Both the position numbers and the translations under genes were made by a program. Under the pieces are notes generated by a model. It was not told the DNA's origin. It did no database searches and saw nothing but the letters and a program-made list of their open reading frames with translations. Below, piece by piece: positions 9,384-17,613 of a stretch of 64,000 nt of DNA (positions within the stretch are counted from its first letter, which is position 1; each line of letters starts with the position of its first letter). This stretch comes from Candidatus Woesearchaeota archaeon (GTDB taxonomy: Archaea; Nanobdellota; Nanobdellia; Woesearchaeales; GW2011-AR9): the NCBI GenBank assembly GCA_016188115.1, contig JACPIK010000002.1, positions 62,001 to 126,000 on the forward strand, given 5' to 3'.

Positions 9384-11699
9384 ATGGTCACTAAAACAAA
9401 ATCAAGAGTCGCTAAGAGTGGTGTTGCTGCTAAGAGTAATATTACTTCATCTAAACCTGTGTCTCATACAAAACCAACAGTAAAATCGTCTTCTATTTCT
9501 ACCTCCAATTCTATGGCTACCAATTTTACCAACAGGTATTCAACATCTCACTCATCTTCACTTCCTGGCGGGGCTCCTGATTATAGTCTTCCCCCTCACG
9601 CTAATGAAGCTGTTCCTCTTGCTCCTCGACATACTGGAAGAAAAATATTTTTTGTCGCCATGATAATCATTTTTGCTTTAACTGTAATCTTTGGTTTTCT
9701 CTTTTTCGTAGAAAACAACAAAACATTTGCCGGTCAAGCCTATGCAGGTGCACAAAACACTATCGGTTTTGTTTTGGCAGAGAACCCTGCCGATCTTCCA
9801 GCTCAATTTTTCGATCTTAAAGCAAATGTGGGTGCTGCTCAAACCGTTGCGTTTCATTTTAAAGTAGCTCTTCCTTCTGGAGTCACTTGTAGTGTAAATC
9901 CTCAAGAGCAATTAGTTCTTACCAATGGTGTTGATTCAATCACGCAAGCAATAGCTTCTTCTATATTTGGTGCTGCAGGTGATGTAGATTACCAAGATTC
10001 GTATTGTGAAGACGTTAATACTGTGGTCTTCGAACAAGCAACCGCAGATTATGCTCGTGCTGTTACAGGAGAAGTTATTCTTGCAACAATAATAATTCCC
10101 TCTCCTGCTGCTGGAAACTATCAATTAGTGCCTTCGGATGTGCATGTAATCAATTTAGAAACCAGTGGCGATATTAATCTCGTAGTTGAATCCTATGATT
10201 TAGCCGTTGAAGCTCCAGCAGGGGAACCAGTTCCTGGACCTAATGCAGACACAGATGGTGACTCTATTCTTGATGCAGTAGACAACTGCCCTGCTAATTC
10301 CAATGGTAACCAAGCAGATACTGATCGCGATGGTATTGGGAATGTTTGTGATATCTGTACTGGTGAAGATGACACTCTTGATGTTGATAGCGATACCTTC
10401 TGTGCGAGCAATGATAACTGTGATGATATTGCGAATGCCCGCCAAAAAGATCAAAATCGTAATGGGGTAGGTGATGCCTGTGAACCTAACCCTGCTGCGT
10501 TAGAAGATAAAGATGAAGACGGAAGAGTAAATATCGATGATAATTGTCGTGATGTTGCTAATTCCGATCAAGCAGATGTTGATTTAGATGGTATTGGTGA
10601 TGTGTGCGATGTTGAAGTTAATGCCCCAGAAGATACGGACTTTGATCATGATGGTGTCTCTAATGCTGACGATAACTGCGAACGCATAGCCAATCCTCTT
10701 CAAGAAGATAGCAATGGTTTTGAAGATGGGGACGGTGCCGGTGATGCCTGTGAGATGGTACCTCCTCTCGAAGGAGACGTAGATCGTGATACTGTTCCAG
10801 ATGAAACTGATAATTGTCCTCATGTATCTAATGTAAATCAAGCAGATATTGATAATGACAACGCTGGCGATGCCTGTGATCCAGCAGATGATTCCGCCGA
10901 TGCCGATGCTGATGGTGTTCCAGATCATCGAGATAGTTGTATTGACGTAGTCAATCCTGACCAATCTAATCTCGACCATGATGGATATGGTGATATGTGT
11001 GATCCTGATATGGACAATGACGGCGTAGCTAATGCCGACGATGAATGTCCTTTAGATGCAGTAAATACTTGTAATGGCGATCCTTCTGCAGTTAACAATG
11101 AAGCCTCCGTTGATGATGGCGAATGTGCTGCCGATGCTTTACAATACTGCAGTTCAATACAAGAATGTGAACGTGTTGGCTTATTTTGGTATGATACTTC
11201 TTGTCATACACAACTTGCGCCATTAGAAGACGAATGTAATCCATTTAATCTTGATCCTTGTACTACTCAAGAACTTTGTGAGGCTGCAAATCTGTATTGG
11301 TATGATGAACAATGTAATGCAGTAGATCAAGAAGTAATACTTAATCAAGTCACCTGTGAAGATGGTAATGTTGAAGCGTGTCTTAATCCTGAGACCTGTC
11401 AGCTTGCTGGTTACTTCTGGTATGAAAGTATCAATCGTTGTGTTCTAGAAGAACCAGAAATAATTCCTGGCGGGGTTCCTGAAGAGATTATACCTCCCGA
11501 GGGGGCAGAAAATCTTGATCTCAATAACGATCAGTGTGTCGGTCTTAAAGACATATCGATAGTTGCAGCAAACTTTGATCTTAGTTGCTCTGTTCCCAAA
11601 GCAATGGGAGAAGGCGACGTGACTAATGATAGTTGTGTAACATTTGCAGACTTTAGAAAATTGATGTCAGTGCTAGATTGGGAGTGTGATGAAGAATGA
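9384..11699 (+). CDS. Membrane-anchored TSP3-repeat protein with Cys modules and dockerin-like tail
   Basis: The Ser/Thr/Lys-rich ~90-residue cytoplasmic N-tail leads into a transmembrane helix (F-F-V-A-M-I-I-I-F-A-L-T-V-I-F-G) and a G-Q-A-Y motif. A ~150-residue beta domain is followed by about seven thrombospondin type 3 repeats (D-x-D-x-D-G-x-x-D-x-x-D-N-C-P), which bind calcium in known families. Three Cys modules of the form C-x(6-8)-C-x4-E-C/L-C ... W-Y-D/E ... C come next. The tail is a two-loop dockerin-like module (D-L-N-N-D-Q-C-V, D-V-T-N-D-S-C-V, ending W-E-C). ATG 9384 is one base after the previous stop, with GAGGAAG upstream. The frame is open further upstream but overlaps the previous gene. 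Confidence 0.8.
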   Translation: MVTKTKSRVAKSGVAAKSNITSSKPVSHTKPTVKSSSISTSNSMATNFTNRYSTSHSSSLPGGAPDYSLPPHANEAVPLAPRHTGRKIFFVAMIIIFALTVIFGFLFFVENNKTFAGQAYAGAQNTIGFVLAENPADLPAQFFDLKANVGAAQTVAFHFKVALPSGVTCSVNPQEQLVLTNGVDSITQAIASSIFGAAGDVDYQDSYCEDVNTVVFEQATADYARAVTGEVILATIIIPSPAAGNYQLVPSDVHVINLETSGDINLVVESYDLAVEAPAGEPVPGPNADTDGDSILDAVDNCPANSNGNQADTDRDGIGNVCDICTGEDDTLDVDSDTFCASNDNCDDIANARQKDQNRNGVGDACEPNPAALEDKDEDGRVNIDDNCRDVANSDQADVDLDGIGDVCDVEVNAPEDTDFDHDGVSNADDNCERIANPLQEDSNGFEDGDGAGDACEMVPPLEGDVDRDTVPDETDNCPHVSNVNQADIDNDNAGDACDPADDSADADADGVPDHRDSCIDVVNPDQSNLDHDGYGDMCDPDMDNDGVANADDECPLDAVNTCNGDPSAVNNEASVDDGECAADALQYCSSIQECERVGLFWYDTSCHTQLAPLEDECNPFNLDPCTTQELCEAANLYWYDEQCNAVDQEVILNQVTCEDGNVEACLNPETCQLAGYFWYESINRCVLEEPEIIPGGVPEEIIPPEGAENLDLNNDQCVGLKDISIVAANFDLSCSVPKAMGEGDVTNDSCVTFADFRKLMSVLDWECDEE

Positions 11700-14600
11700 G
11701 TACGTTAAAAACACAAAATGCTCATCGGGCACCAGCTTCCTCAAAGCCAACCACTAATACTATGTCTCACACATCCATGACTGCTCCACGACCAGTAACA
11801 AAACCGTATATTGCTCCTGTAACAAAAGTCACCTCTTCGGTTTCTTCAACATCAGCCCCTGCTCAACCACAGCCTAAAAAGGGAAAGCGTATCGCAATTA
11901 TTCTTGTAGTTGCACTCCTCATTATAGCCTTAGCTGGTCTTGCTGCATATTTCTTTACTGGACAATTCGCAGGACAAGCAATCAAGTTTGGTTCTGAGTT
12001 AGAAACTGAACCTGGGTCGCCAGGAGATTATGGGTTGTATTCTCAAAGCGTAGAAGAGCGTCTCGAAGACCAGACAGAAACAGTATTGGACCGTGCCGTT
12101 GTTCTTGATGCTGTGGGAGAATTTGATTTAGTTGTTGTTGGCATTCCCACTGCTGATGTCTATGCTCAAACCATTGTCGTTGAATACGATCCTGAATTTT
12201 TCACAATTAATCCCCAAAGTTTTATTGACAGAGAACAACAATTAGGATTGATAAAAGACCATCTAATGTCTACTCTGGTGGCACTTGAATCTGAACAAAT
12301 AAAACAACGTTTACGTGAGTATTTCATGACTATTACTCAACAAGACACAATGGCTATTTTAGTTGATCCGGAAAATCAACCTGGTGTTACATATGGTTCA
12401 AAGGTAGACACTACCGTTACTCAGCTTCCCGTTGATTATGCTGATATAGTTCAACAACACCAAGAGTTTCTTGCACAAGAGCAGAGAGGTGAAGATTTTG
12501 ATGCAGATCAAGCAGGCCGAGTGGCCGAGCGTTATGAAAACGAAGTGTATGGGCCTCTTCGAACTCTTCTCACCCAATTTGAACGTGCAACGACTCCTCA
12601 AGCGCAGTTAGAAAGTCTTGTTCCATTTAATGTTCAACAAGAACAGGGTCGTATCACTCTCAAACAGACTTCCCATCTTCCGTTTGTGTATGAATTATAT
12701 CAAGATCCCGCTAGTTATTTAGCAACAATCGCTCTCACTCCTCTTCAAGAAGGTGAGTCTGTTGTTCGTCTTGTTTCCTTGCATGGTTACAACAATGGTG
12801 AAGATGTTTTCACAACCCCTCTTAATCAAGAAGTAACTGTCACAATTGGTCCCGCTTTAGGGGCCGAACCCGGAGCCTGTGAAAATGGTAATATTGATGA
12901 CAATAATGCATGTATCTGCAACCAAGGCTTTTATTTAGGAGAAGATCAAAATTGTCATTCGTTTGAAGCATGCGCTGAAAATGGGTGTGACGCCTTTGGA
13001 TCAGCCCAATGTGGACTTGAAGGACGCGAGTCTTGTGCGATCGATCCAATCAATGCTTGTCTATTCTGGCAGTCTCTTCCTTGCGAAGACGGAGAGTGTG
13101 TTGACGGAGAATGTGTTATAGATAATGCTTGTGTTGTTGGAGGAGCTAAAGTAGTTATTGAAAACATCGATGGTCGAATAGATGTTAAAGTCTTAGATTT
13201 AAGCGGTACTGGTGTTGATAATATGATCACTCTTTCTAACGGCGAAAGATGTAGTTACGTTAGCATTAACAGCCAAGATCTTCAAAATTTACGATGTGTC
13301 ACTTTTGACGAAGATAGAAACTCTATTAGTACATCGATGGATATTAATTTGATAAATGGTGCAACCCTCTTAGATGACGAGAGATATACTATTGGATTAC
13401 AAGAAGACGATGATGGTCTACAATTCCTTAACGTATTCTCGCAATCATCAGAACTTGAATTTAGTTATACTAGCTTTGCACCCGAAAGACAAGCTGATCT
13501 AGGTATTGTTAGTTCATCTGTATTTATTCCACTTACAGGAGAAAATCGCTTCCTTCCTCTTGATGAGAATGGCAATGGTTTAGAACCAGTGGTTGAGAAT
13601 TCCTATATCACCATGATTATACCTGCTTGTGTCGAACAACCAGCAGTGTGTGAAACCAGTGAAGATTGTGAAGAAGGTTTCATTTGCTCACAAGAAGGTG
13701 TTTGTGAAGAAAATATCCCTAACCTGGCTGGTCAAGTCTGTGAGAACGACCAACAATGCGGCGAGGGTTTAATTTGTAATGAGAATAATGTTTGTGAAGC
13801 AGCTCCAATCGATCTTGGCGGCGCTGCAATTGATAGTGACGAAGACGGAACACTTGACGCAGTCGATAACTGTCCTTTAATTACCAACGAAGATCAAGTT
13901 GATACTGATGCAGATGGTGTTGGTGATGCCTGTTTAACCCACGACAACTGTGGAAGTATTGGCAATAATTGTGGTCACGGATTTAGATGCGCTCCTGCAT
14001 TAGAACAAGCGTCTCATACTGCATGTGTTCTTGCTAACTGCGGCGGTCACGCTGACTGCGCAGCTGGACATAGTTGTACAAATGGTGTCTGTCAAGCTCA
14101 ACAAGCTAATGTTCAAGAACCTCAAAGTAGTGGGGGCGGAGGAGGCGGTGGTAGCGGAGGCGGACGCCGTCGTTGTGTTTCCGATTGGTCTTGTACTTGG
14201 GATATCTGTCGCGCTGATCTTACGCAAGTAGGTCAGTGTGTTGATAAAAACCGCTGTGCTCCTGCAAAAGAAGAAACTCGTGTGTGTGAACCCTGTGTAG
14301 AAGCATGGCGTTGTGGATTATGGACAGAATGTAGCAATGGTCTCCAGACCAGAACTTGTGTTGATGATCATCTTTGCGCTACCTATGATTCAGTTCCTGA
14401 CGATCGACGTGAGTGTGTAATGGATGAAACGGGAATGTATGTGCCCCCTTCAGTACAAGAACGATCAGCATATCAACCTCCGCGTGCTGCAGCAAAAGCG
14501 CCAACTCTGCAAAAACCAGAAGCGACTTCAAGTAAGTCAATCTGGACAACTGGGAAAATGATTGCCGTAGGTATCCCTTCATTTGTCTTGCTTGTAGCAG

Positions 14601-14836
14601 TATTAATCTTGTTGGTACATCACTTCCATCATAAAAAACAACCCACCTACAACTACGACGACCTCAAAAAATGGGTTGCGCAAGAAAAAAGCATGGGCAC
14701 ATCCAATCCAGACATAGTTAAAATCCTCAAAGAGAACACTGGTTGGAGTCAGGAAGAAATAGAAAAAGCATTCACTGATCTTTCTTCCAAACCCAGTGCT
14801 TCAGTTAAACCTGTGGTTGCTAGCCTTAAACCATAA
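11696..14836 (+). CDS. Two-TM surface protein with TSP3, Gly linker, TSP1-like repeats and cytosolic tail
   Basis: It starts with an ATGA overlap on the previous gene, so the two are translationally coupled. A cytoplasmic Ser/Pro tail precedes a TM helix (I-A-I-I-L-V-V-A-L-L-I-I-A) and a G-Q-A-I motif. Next come a beta domain interrupted by a helical insert, Cys-rich EGF-like pieces, one TSP3 repeat (I-D-S-D-E-D-G-T-L-D) and a poly-Gly linker. Two Trp/Cys modules follow; W-R-C-G-L-W-T-E-C-x-x-G-x-Q-x-R-T-C is a textbook thrombospondin type 1 pattern. A second TM (I-A-V-G-I-P-S-F-V-L-L-V-A-V) ends in a ~60-residue cytosolic domain with D-L-K-K-W-V-A-Q and G-W-S-Q-E-E-I-E-K-A-F. It could link the outer assembly to the cytoplasm (inference). 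Confidence 0.8.
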   Translation: MSTLKTQNAHRAPASSKPTTNTMSHTSMTAPRPVTKPYIAPVTKVTSSVSSTSAPAQPQPKKGKRIAIILVVALLIIALAGLAAYFFTGQFAGQAIKFGSELETEPGSPGDYGLYSQSVEERLEDQTETVLDRAVVLDAVGEFDLVVVGIPTADVYAQTIVVEYDPEFFTINPQSFIDREQQLGLIKDHLMSTLVALESEQIKQRLREYFMTITQQDTMAILVDPENQPGVTYGSKVDTTVTQLPVDYADIVQQHQEFLAQEQRGEDFDADQAGRVAERYENEVYGPLRTLLTQFERATTPQAQLESLVPFNVQQEQGRITLKQTSHLPFVYELYQDPASYLATIALTPLQEGESVVRLVSLHGYNNGEDVFTTPLNQEVTVTIGPALGAEPGACENGNIDDNNACICNQGFYLGEDQNCHSFEACAENGCDAFGSAQCGLEGRESCAIDPINACLFWQSLPCEDGECVDGECVIDNACVVGGAKVVIENIDGRIDVKVLDLSGTGVDNMITLSNGERCSYVSINSQDLQNLRCVTFDEDRNSISTSMDINLINGATLLDDERYTIGLQEDDDGLQFLNVFSQSSELEFSYTSFAPERQADLGIVSSSVFIPLTGENRFLPLDENGNGLEPVVENSYITMIIPACVEQPAVCETSEDCEEGFICSQEGVCEENIPNLAGQVCENDQQCGEGLICNENNVCEAAPIDLGGAAIDSDEDGTLDAVDNCPLITNEDQVDTDADGVGDACLTHDNCGSIGNNCGHGFRCAPALEQASHTACVLANCGGHADCAAGHSCTNGVCQAQQANVQEPQSSGGGGGGGSGGGRRRCVSDWSCTWDICRADLTQVGQCVDKNRCAPAKEETRVCEPCVEAWRCGLWTECSNGLQTRTCVDDHLCATYDSVPDDRRECVMDETGMYVPPSVQERSAYQPPRAAAKAPTLQKPEATSSKSIWTTGKMIAVGIPSFVLLVAVLILLVHHFHHKKQPTYNYDDLKKWVAQEKSMGTSNPDIVKILKENTGWSQEEIEKAFTDLSSKPSASVKPVVASLKP

Positions 14837-14926
14837 TTTTTTTGTTATTATCTCTTTTTCTTTACTATTCATATCTCTCAACAAAAAAAACCACTGGTTT
14901 AACTACTGTTTAGTTACAAAAACGCA

Positions 14927-14936
14927 AAGTTTATAA
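14927..14936 (+). promoter_or_regulatory. TATA box, leaderless start
   Basis: AGTTTATAAA is centred about 28 nt before the ATG at 14960, so transcription should begin at or next to the start codon. The preceding T-rich stretch (14837-14880) is a likely terminator for the surface operon. Confidence 0.6.
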
Positions 14937-14959
14937 ACCCCCTGCTTGCCAGCATTCCT

Positions 14960-16246
14960 ATGAGTACTCAACTTTCACAATTTGCACGGTTTGTCGCAGA
15001 AGCACAAGTAGAACTAGCTGCAAAAAGAGTACGGCTTGCTCAAAGTATTGCTACTAATCTTTTAGGTCGAGATATAACACAATATCAACCTGTGCTTCCC
15101 ACACAACCTATTCTTTTAGCTCCTCGGGAAGATATTACCACACTATTACAAAATCCTCTATATGTTCTAAGTGCTCTACAACCTGGGGGTCGTTTATCAC
15201 GATGGGCACCACGTAGTGATTTGGTTCATAAATTCACTCATGATCTCCAAAACCCTTTACGTACAACTGCGAATTTTGCCGGATTTATCATTGATGATTA
15301 TCTTTCTGATGTAGAGTTAAATCTTACTTTAGGCATGCTTTATACGACCATTGCGGATGTAGGTTCATTTGATACTCCTACTTTTCGTGAATCACTAGAT
15401 ATACTTGTTAGAGAAGGGTATCAGCCACGAGAAATTATTGCCGTAGCAGCAAAAAATCTTCAAGACAAAGCCGAACATATTTATGGGCTACTCACTGCCG
15501 GTCAATTTAATCCCGAAGAACTTCTTCTTATCGAAGCATATGGGGGTAATATTGTAGAGCCATTTCTTCGCACCGTTGAACATTTAGGTCTAGAAGACTC
15601 TGAGAATCATATTCTTCGATTAGAAAAAGCATCAGATGACATTCTTACTGTTGCAAGAAAAGTTGGTTTGGATTTAACCGAAGAACATGTCAATCTCGGT
15701 AAATATTTTACTCAACAAGCCACAGTATTGGCAACATTGGGTATTCGTGTTCATTATTGTGCGCAAACTCCTCTTCTCACACTTACTAATCCTGCTGTGG
15801 TAGATGCTCTTAATAATTGGGTTGGCAATGTTGCTAAATATGCTTCTCCGCAAGCCACGGGCAAAGAAAGTACTGAACTTCATGTGAGGGTAGTATATGA
15901 TAATAATGGTCATGCTCATCTTGAACTTCGAGATACGGGAAATGGCATTGATACTACCAACTTATGGAAGCGTGCTGTAAAACACGGTTATGTTCCTGCA
16001 GAACAAACACCTAATCCTGGTTTTGTTTTAAGCGATCTTATTTATCGTTCAGGTATAACTACCTCTGATAATCCAACTGGGCAAAATCAGCATGGTCTTG
16101 GGGCAGGTTTAGGAATGGGGATTATTAGGGATGAAGTTCAACAAATCGGTGGGAATTTTTCAGTTCAAAGTGAAACCGGCAATGGAACGACAGCAACAAT
16201 GAGGCTTCCTCCACACGCATACATCACTATCTTACCACAACCTTAG
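14960..16246 (+). CDS. Soluble sensor histidine kinase
   Basis: A cytoplasmic signalling kinase with no transmembrane segment. The H-box is K-F-T-H-D-L-Q-N-P-L, with candidate phospho-acceptor His94. The HATPase_c domain shows an N-box-like A-L-N-N-W-V-G-N-V-A-K-Y, a G1 box L-R-D-T-G-N-G-I-D and a G2 region G-L-G-A-G-L-G-M-G-I. A G-N-G-T-T-A-T-M near the end completes the Bergerat fold. The helical region between H-box and N-box is unusually long. No response regulator is adjacent, so the partner is unknown. Its 3' end overlaps the convergent OB-fold gene by 20 nt. Confidence 0.85.
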   Translation: MSTQLSQFARFVAEAQVELAAKRVRLAQSIATNLLGRDITQYQPVLPTQPILLAPREDITTLLQNPLYVLSALQPGGRLSRWAPRSDLVHKFTHDLQNPLRTTANFAGFIIDDYLSDVELNLTLGMLYTTIADVGSFDTPTFRESLDILVREGYQPREIIAVAAKNLQDKAEHIYGLLTAGQFNPEELLLIEAYGGNIVEPFLRTVEHLGLEDSENHILRLEKASDDILTVARKVGLDLTEEHVNLGKYFTQQATVLATLGIRVHYCAQTPLLTLTNPAVVDALNNWVGNVAKYASPQATGKESTELHVRVVYDNNGHAHLELRDTGNGIDTTNLWKRAVKHGYVPAEQTPNPGFVLSDLIYRSGITTSDNPTGQNQHGLGAGLGMGIIRDEVQQIGGNFSVQSETGNGTTATMRLPPHAYITILPQP

Positions 16247-16571
16247 ATGCAATAATCTCTTTCTTTCCTTTATACTCTTCAACTTTGCCTTCTATTTCAA
16301 CAAACTGTCCCTCTTTAAGAAACAATTCTTCCGCAGTAAACACGATAACGTCCGTCTTTTCGACGCGTTGTCCTTCAATCTCAGCAAAGAGCACATTATC
16401 ATGCGGTGAGAGTCGTGTAATAATCCCTTTCATTCGTACTATTTCGGAAGAGGGATGCGACTCGATTGTTGCAACACTCTCTACCTCAAATTCTTGAGAA
16501 TATAATGCCAATACTGCTATCCCTACAAAGAAGACGGCATACGCAAATTTGGTGAGGGTGTGCTCATTCAT
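16227..16571 (-). CDS. Membrane-anchored OB-fold protein
   Basis: A small protein with an N-terminal TM helix (F-A-Y-A-V-F-F-V-G-I-A-V-L-A-L) and an OB-fold-like beta domain with V-R-M-K-G-I-I-T-R-L and V-E-I-E-G-K-V-E-E-Y. It resembles archaeal tRNA-anticodon/nucleic-acid OB-fold domains, but its ligand is unknown. The ATG at 16571 was chosen over the TTG at 16592 because a TATA box sits 28 nt upstream. It shares that box with the divergent gene at 16626. Confidence 0.65.
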   Translation of the reverse strand: MNEHTLTKFAYAVFFVGIAVLALYSQEFEVESVATIESHPSSEIVRMKGIITRLSPHDNVLFAEIEGQRVEKTDVIVFTAEELFLKEGQFVEIEGKVEEYKGKKEIIASKVVVR

Positions 16572-16595
16572 CTGTATGAAAAGAGTTGCCAAACA

Positions 16596-16603
16596 TTTAT
16601 ATA
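16596..16603. promoter_or_regulatory. Possible bidirectional TATA box
   Basis: TTTATATA is centred 28 nt from the minus-strand ATG (16571) and 26 nt from the plus-strand ATG (16626). One near-palindromic box may serve two divergent leaderless genes. Confidence 0.5.
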
Positions 16604-16625
16604 GTCTCTTCTTTAAGTTGATTTT

Positions 16626-16817
16626 ATGTCAGCAGAGCGAATATCTCAACTTCGAGAACAAATCATCCAATTAGAAAAACGTCTTCGGCAATTAGAATGG
16701 GATCTTGCTCGTAATCAAATTAATGTCTTTCAAAAGAAAAAATTAGATCAACTTCGTGCTGAGCACACTACTCTTTCTAGTGAATTAGCAAGTTTAGAGT
16801 CAGTTGTTGCCAAATAG
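16626..16817 (+). CDS. Small coiled-coil protein
   Basis: A 63-residue protein that is almost entirely heptad-patterned helix (L-R-E-Q-I-I-Q-L-E-K-R-L-R-Q-L-E), so probably a coiled-coil dimer. No family recognised. It is leaderless from the shared TATA at 16596-16603. S6e follows about 120 nt downstream with its own TATA. Confidence 0.65.
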   Translation: MSAERISQLREQIIQLEKRLRQLEWDLARNQINVFQKKKLDQLRAEHTTLSSELASLESVVAK

Positions 16818-16875
16818 TTCTTCTTGTTCTTTATATCCCATACCTTTTTAAATAATCTTCATAATCAGTCTGATA

Positions 16876-16935
16876 TTGCTGAGACCATCAATGGATGCGA
16901 CCTGCTAAGGTCCCAAGTCTCGGGGAGAATGAAAA
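16876..16935 (+). promoter_or_regulatory. Structured 5' leader of S6e mRNA
   Basis: A TATA-like TTTTTAAATAA at about 16845-16855 predicts transcription from near 16876. An RNA hairpin follows at once: CTGAGAC (16879-16885) pairs with GTCTCGG (16917-16923, two wobbles counted) around an inner GACC/GGTC hairpin (899-902/909-912). The 3' arm runs into the ribosome-binding GGGGAG. The fold could therefore mask the start site, as in ribosomal-protein autoregulation (inference). Confidence 0.45.
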
Positions 16936-17331
16936 ATGGTAGAATATAAAGTTGTAATCGGACTTCAATCCGGAAAAACAGTTCAAAAAGAAATTAAAGA
17001 TGCACATGCAGATGCTCTTCACGATTTACGTATCGGTGAAACTATTTCTGGTGATAAATTAGGTTTTGCAGGATATGAGTTTCAAGTTACCGGCGGTTCT
17101 GACAAATGCGGTTTTCCTATGCGTAAAGGCATTCAAGAAGCCCGTAAAAAAATTCTCATGCATGGCGGCGTAGGTTTTAGTGGTCTTAACCGTAATGGTC
17201 AGAAGCAAAAAGGTCTCGTTCGACGTCGTACTGTCTGTGGCGAACGCATTACGAAAATTATTCATCAAGTCAACCTTAAAGCGACCAAAGAAGGTCCTGA
17301 CGCTATTGAAAGCGATCCTTCTAAGAAATAA
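16936..17331 (+). CDS. rps6e: 30S ribosomal protein S6e
   Basis: A small-subunit ribosomal protein found only in archaea and eukaryotes. The N-terminal beta domain shows V-E-Y-K-V-V-I-G and D-K-L-G-F-A-G-Y-E-F-Q-V-T-G-G-S-D. It is followed by the family hallmark G-F-P-M-R and a basic R-R-R-T-V-C-G-E. At 131 residues it has the usual archaeal length, without the long eukaryotic phosphorylated tail. It is preceded by a structured leader and followed by two small membrane-protein genes. Confidence 0.95.
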   Translation: MVEYKVVIGLQSGKTVQKEIKDAHADALHDLRIGETISGDKLGFAGYEFQVTGGSDKCGFPMRKGIQEARKKILMHGGVGFSGLNRNGQKQKGLVRRRTVCGERITKIIHQVNLKATKEGPDAIESDPSKK

Positions 17332-17435
17332 ACTTTTTGTTTTCTTTTTTCTCATCCATTATCTCACTTCTCCACTACCAATACTTTTTTATACCTCTTC
17401 TCATTCCAAAAGATTATAAAAAAAGAGGTGAGGGA

Positions 17436-17612
17436 ATGAGTCTAGCAGATCAGTTCTCAATGTTTCAACAAAACATTAATGCAGCTACTGCATTCGTTGG
17501 ACAACGGTTGCGTGTTTTTCCTACGTTACCAAATCCTGAAAAAGCAGGGTACATTGTGTTTGGTGTTGGATTTCTGGTATTCTTTGTAGGGCTCATTCTA
17601 TCAATATTATAA
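17436..17612 (+). CDS. Small single-TM membrane protein
   Basis: A 58-residue protein: an amphipathic N-terminal half with Q-R-L-R-V-F-P-T-L-P-N-P-E, then one C-terminal TM helix (V-F-G-V-G-F-L-V-F-F-V-G-L-I-L). ATG 17436 is chosen because GAGGTGAGGG lies just upstream; the frame extends back to 17337 without support. It ends one base before the next gene and is probably co-transcribed with it. Function unknown. Confidence 0.65.
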   Translation: MSLADQFSMFQQNINAATAFVGQRLRVFPTLPNPEKAGYIVFGVGFLVFFVGLILSIL

Positions 17613-17613
17613 A

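Noticed and set aside
10584-10979. 131-codon frame antisense to the TSP3 repeats
   Set aside because: Repeats rich in GAT/GAC codons give long open antisense frames; composition is repetitive and there is no start signal.
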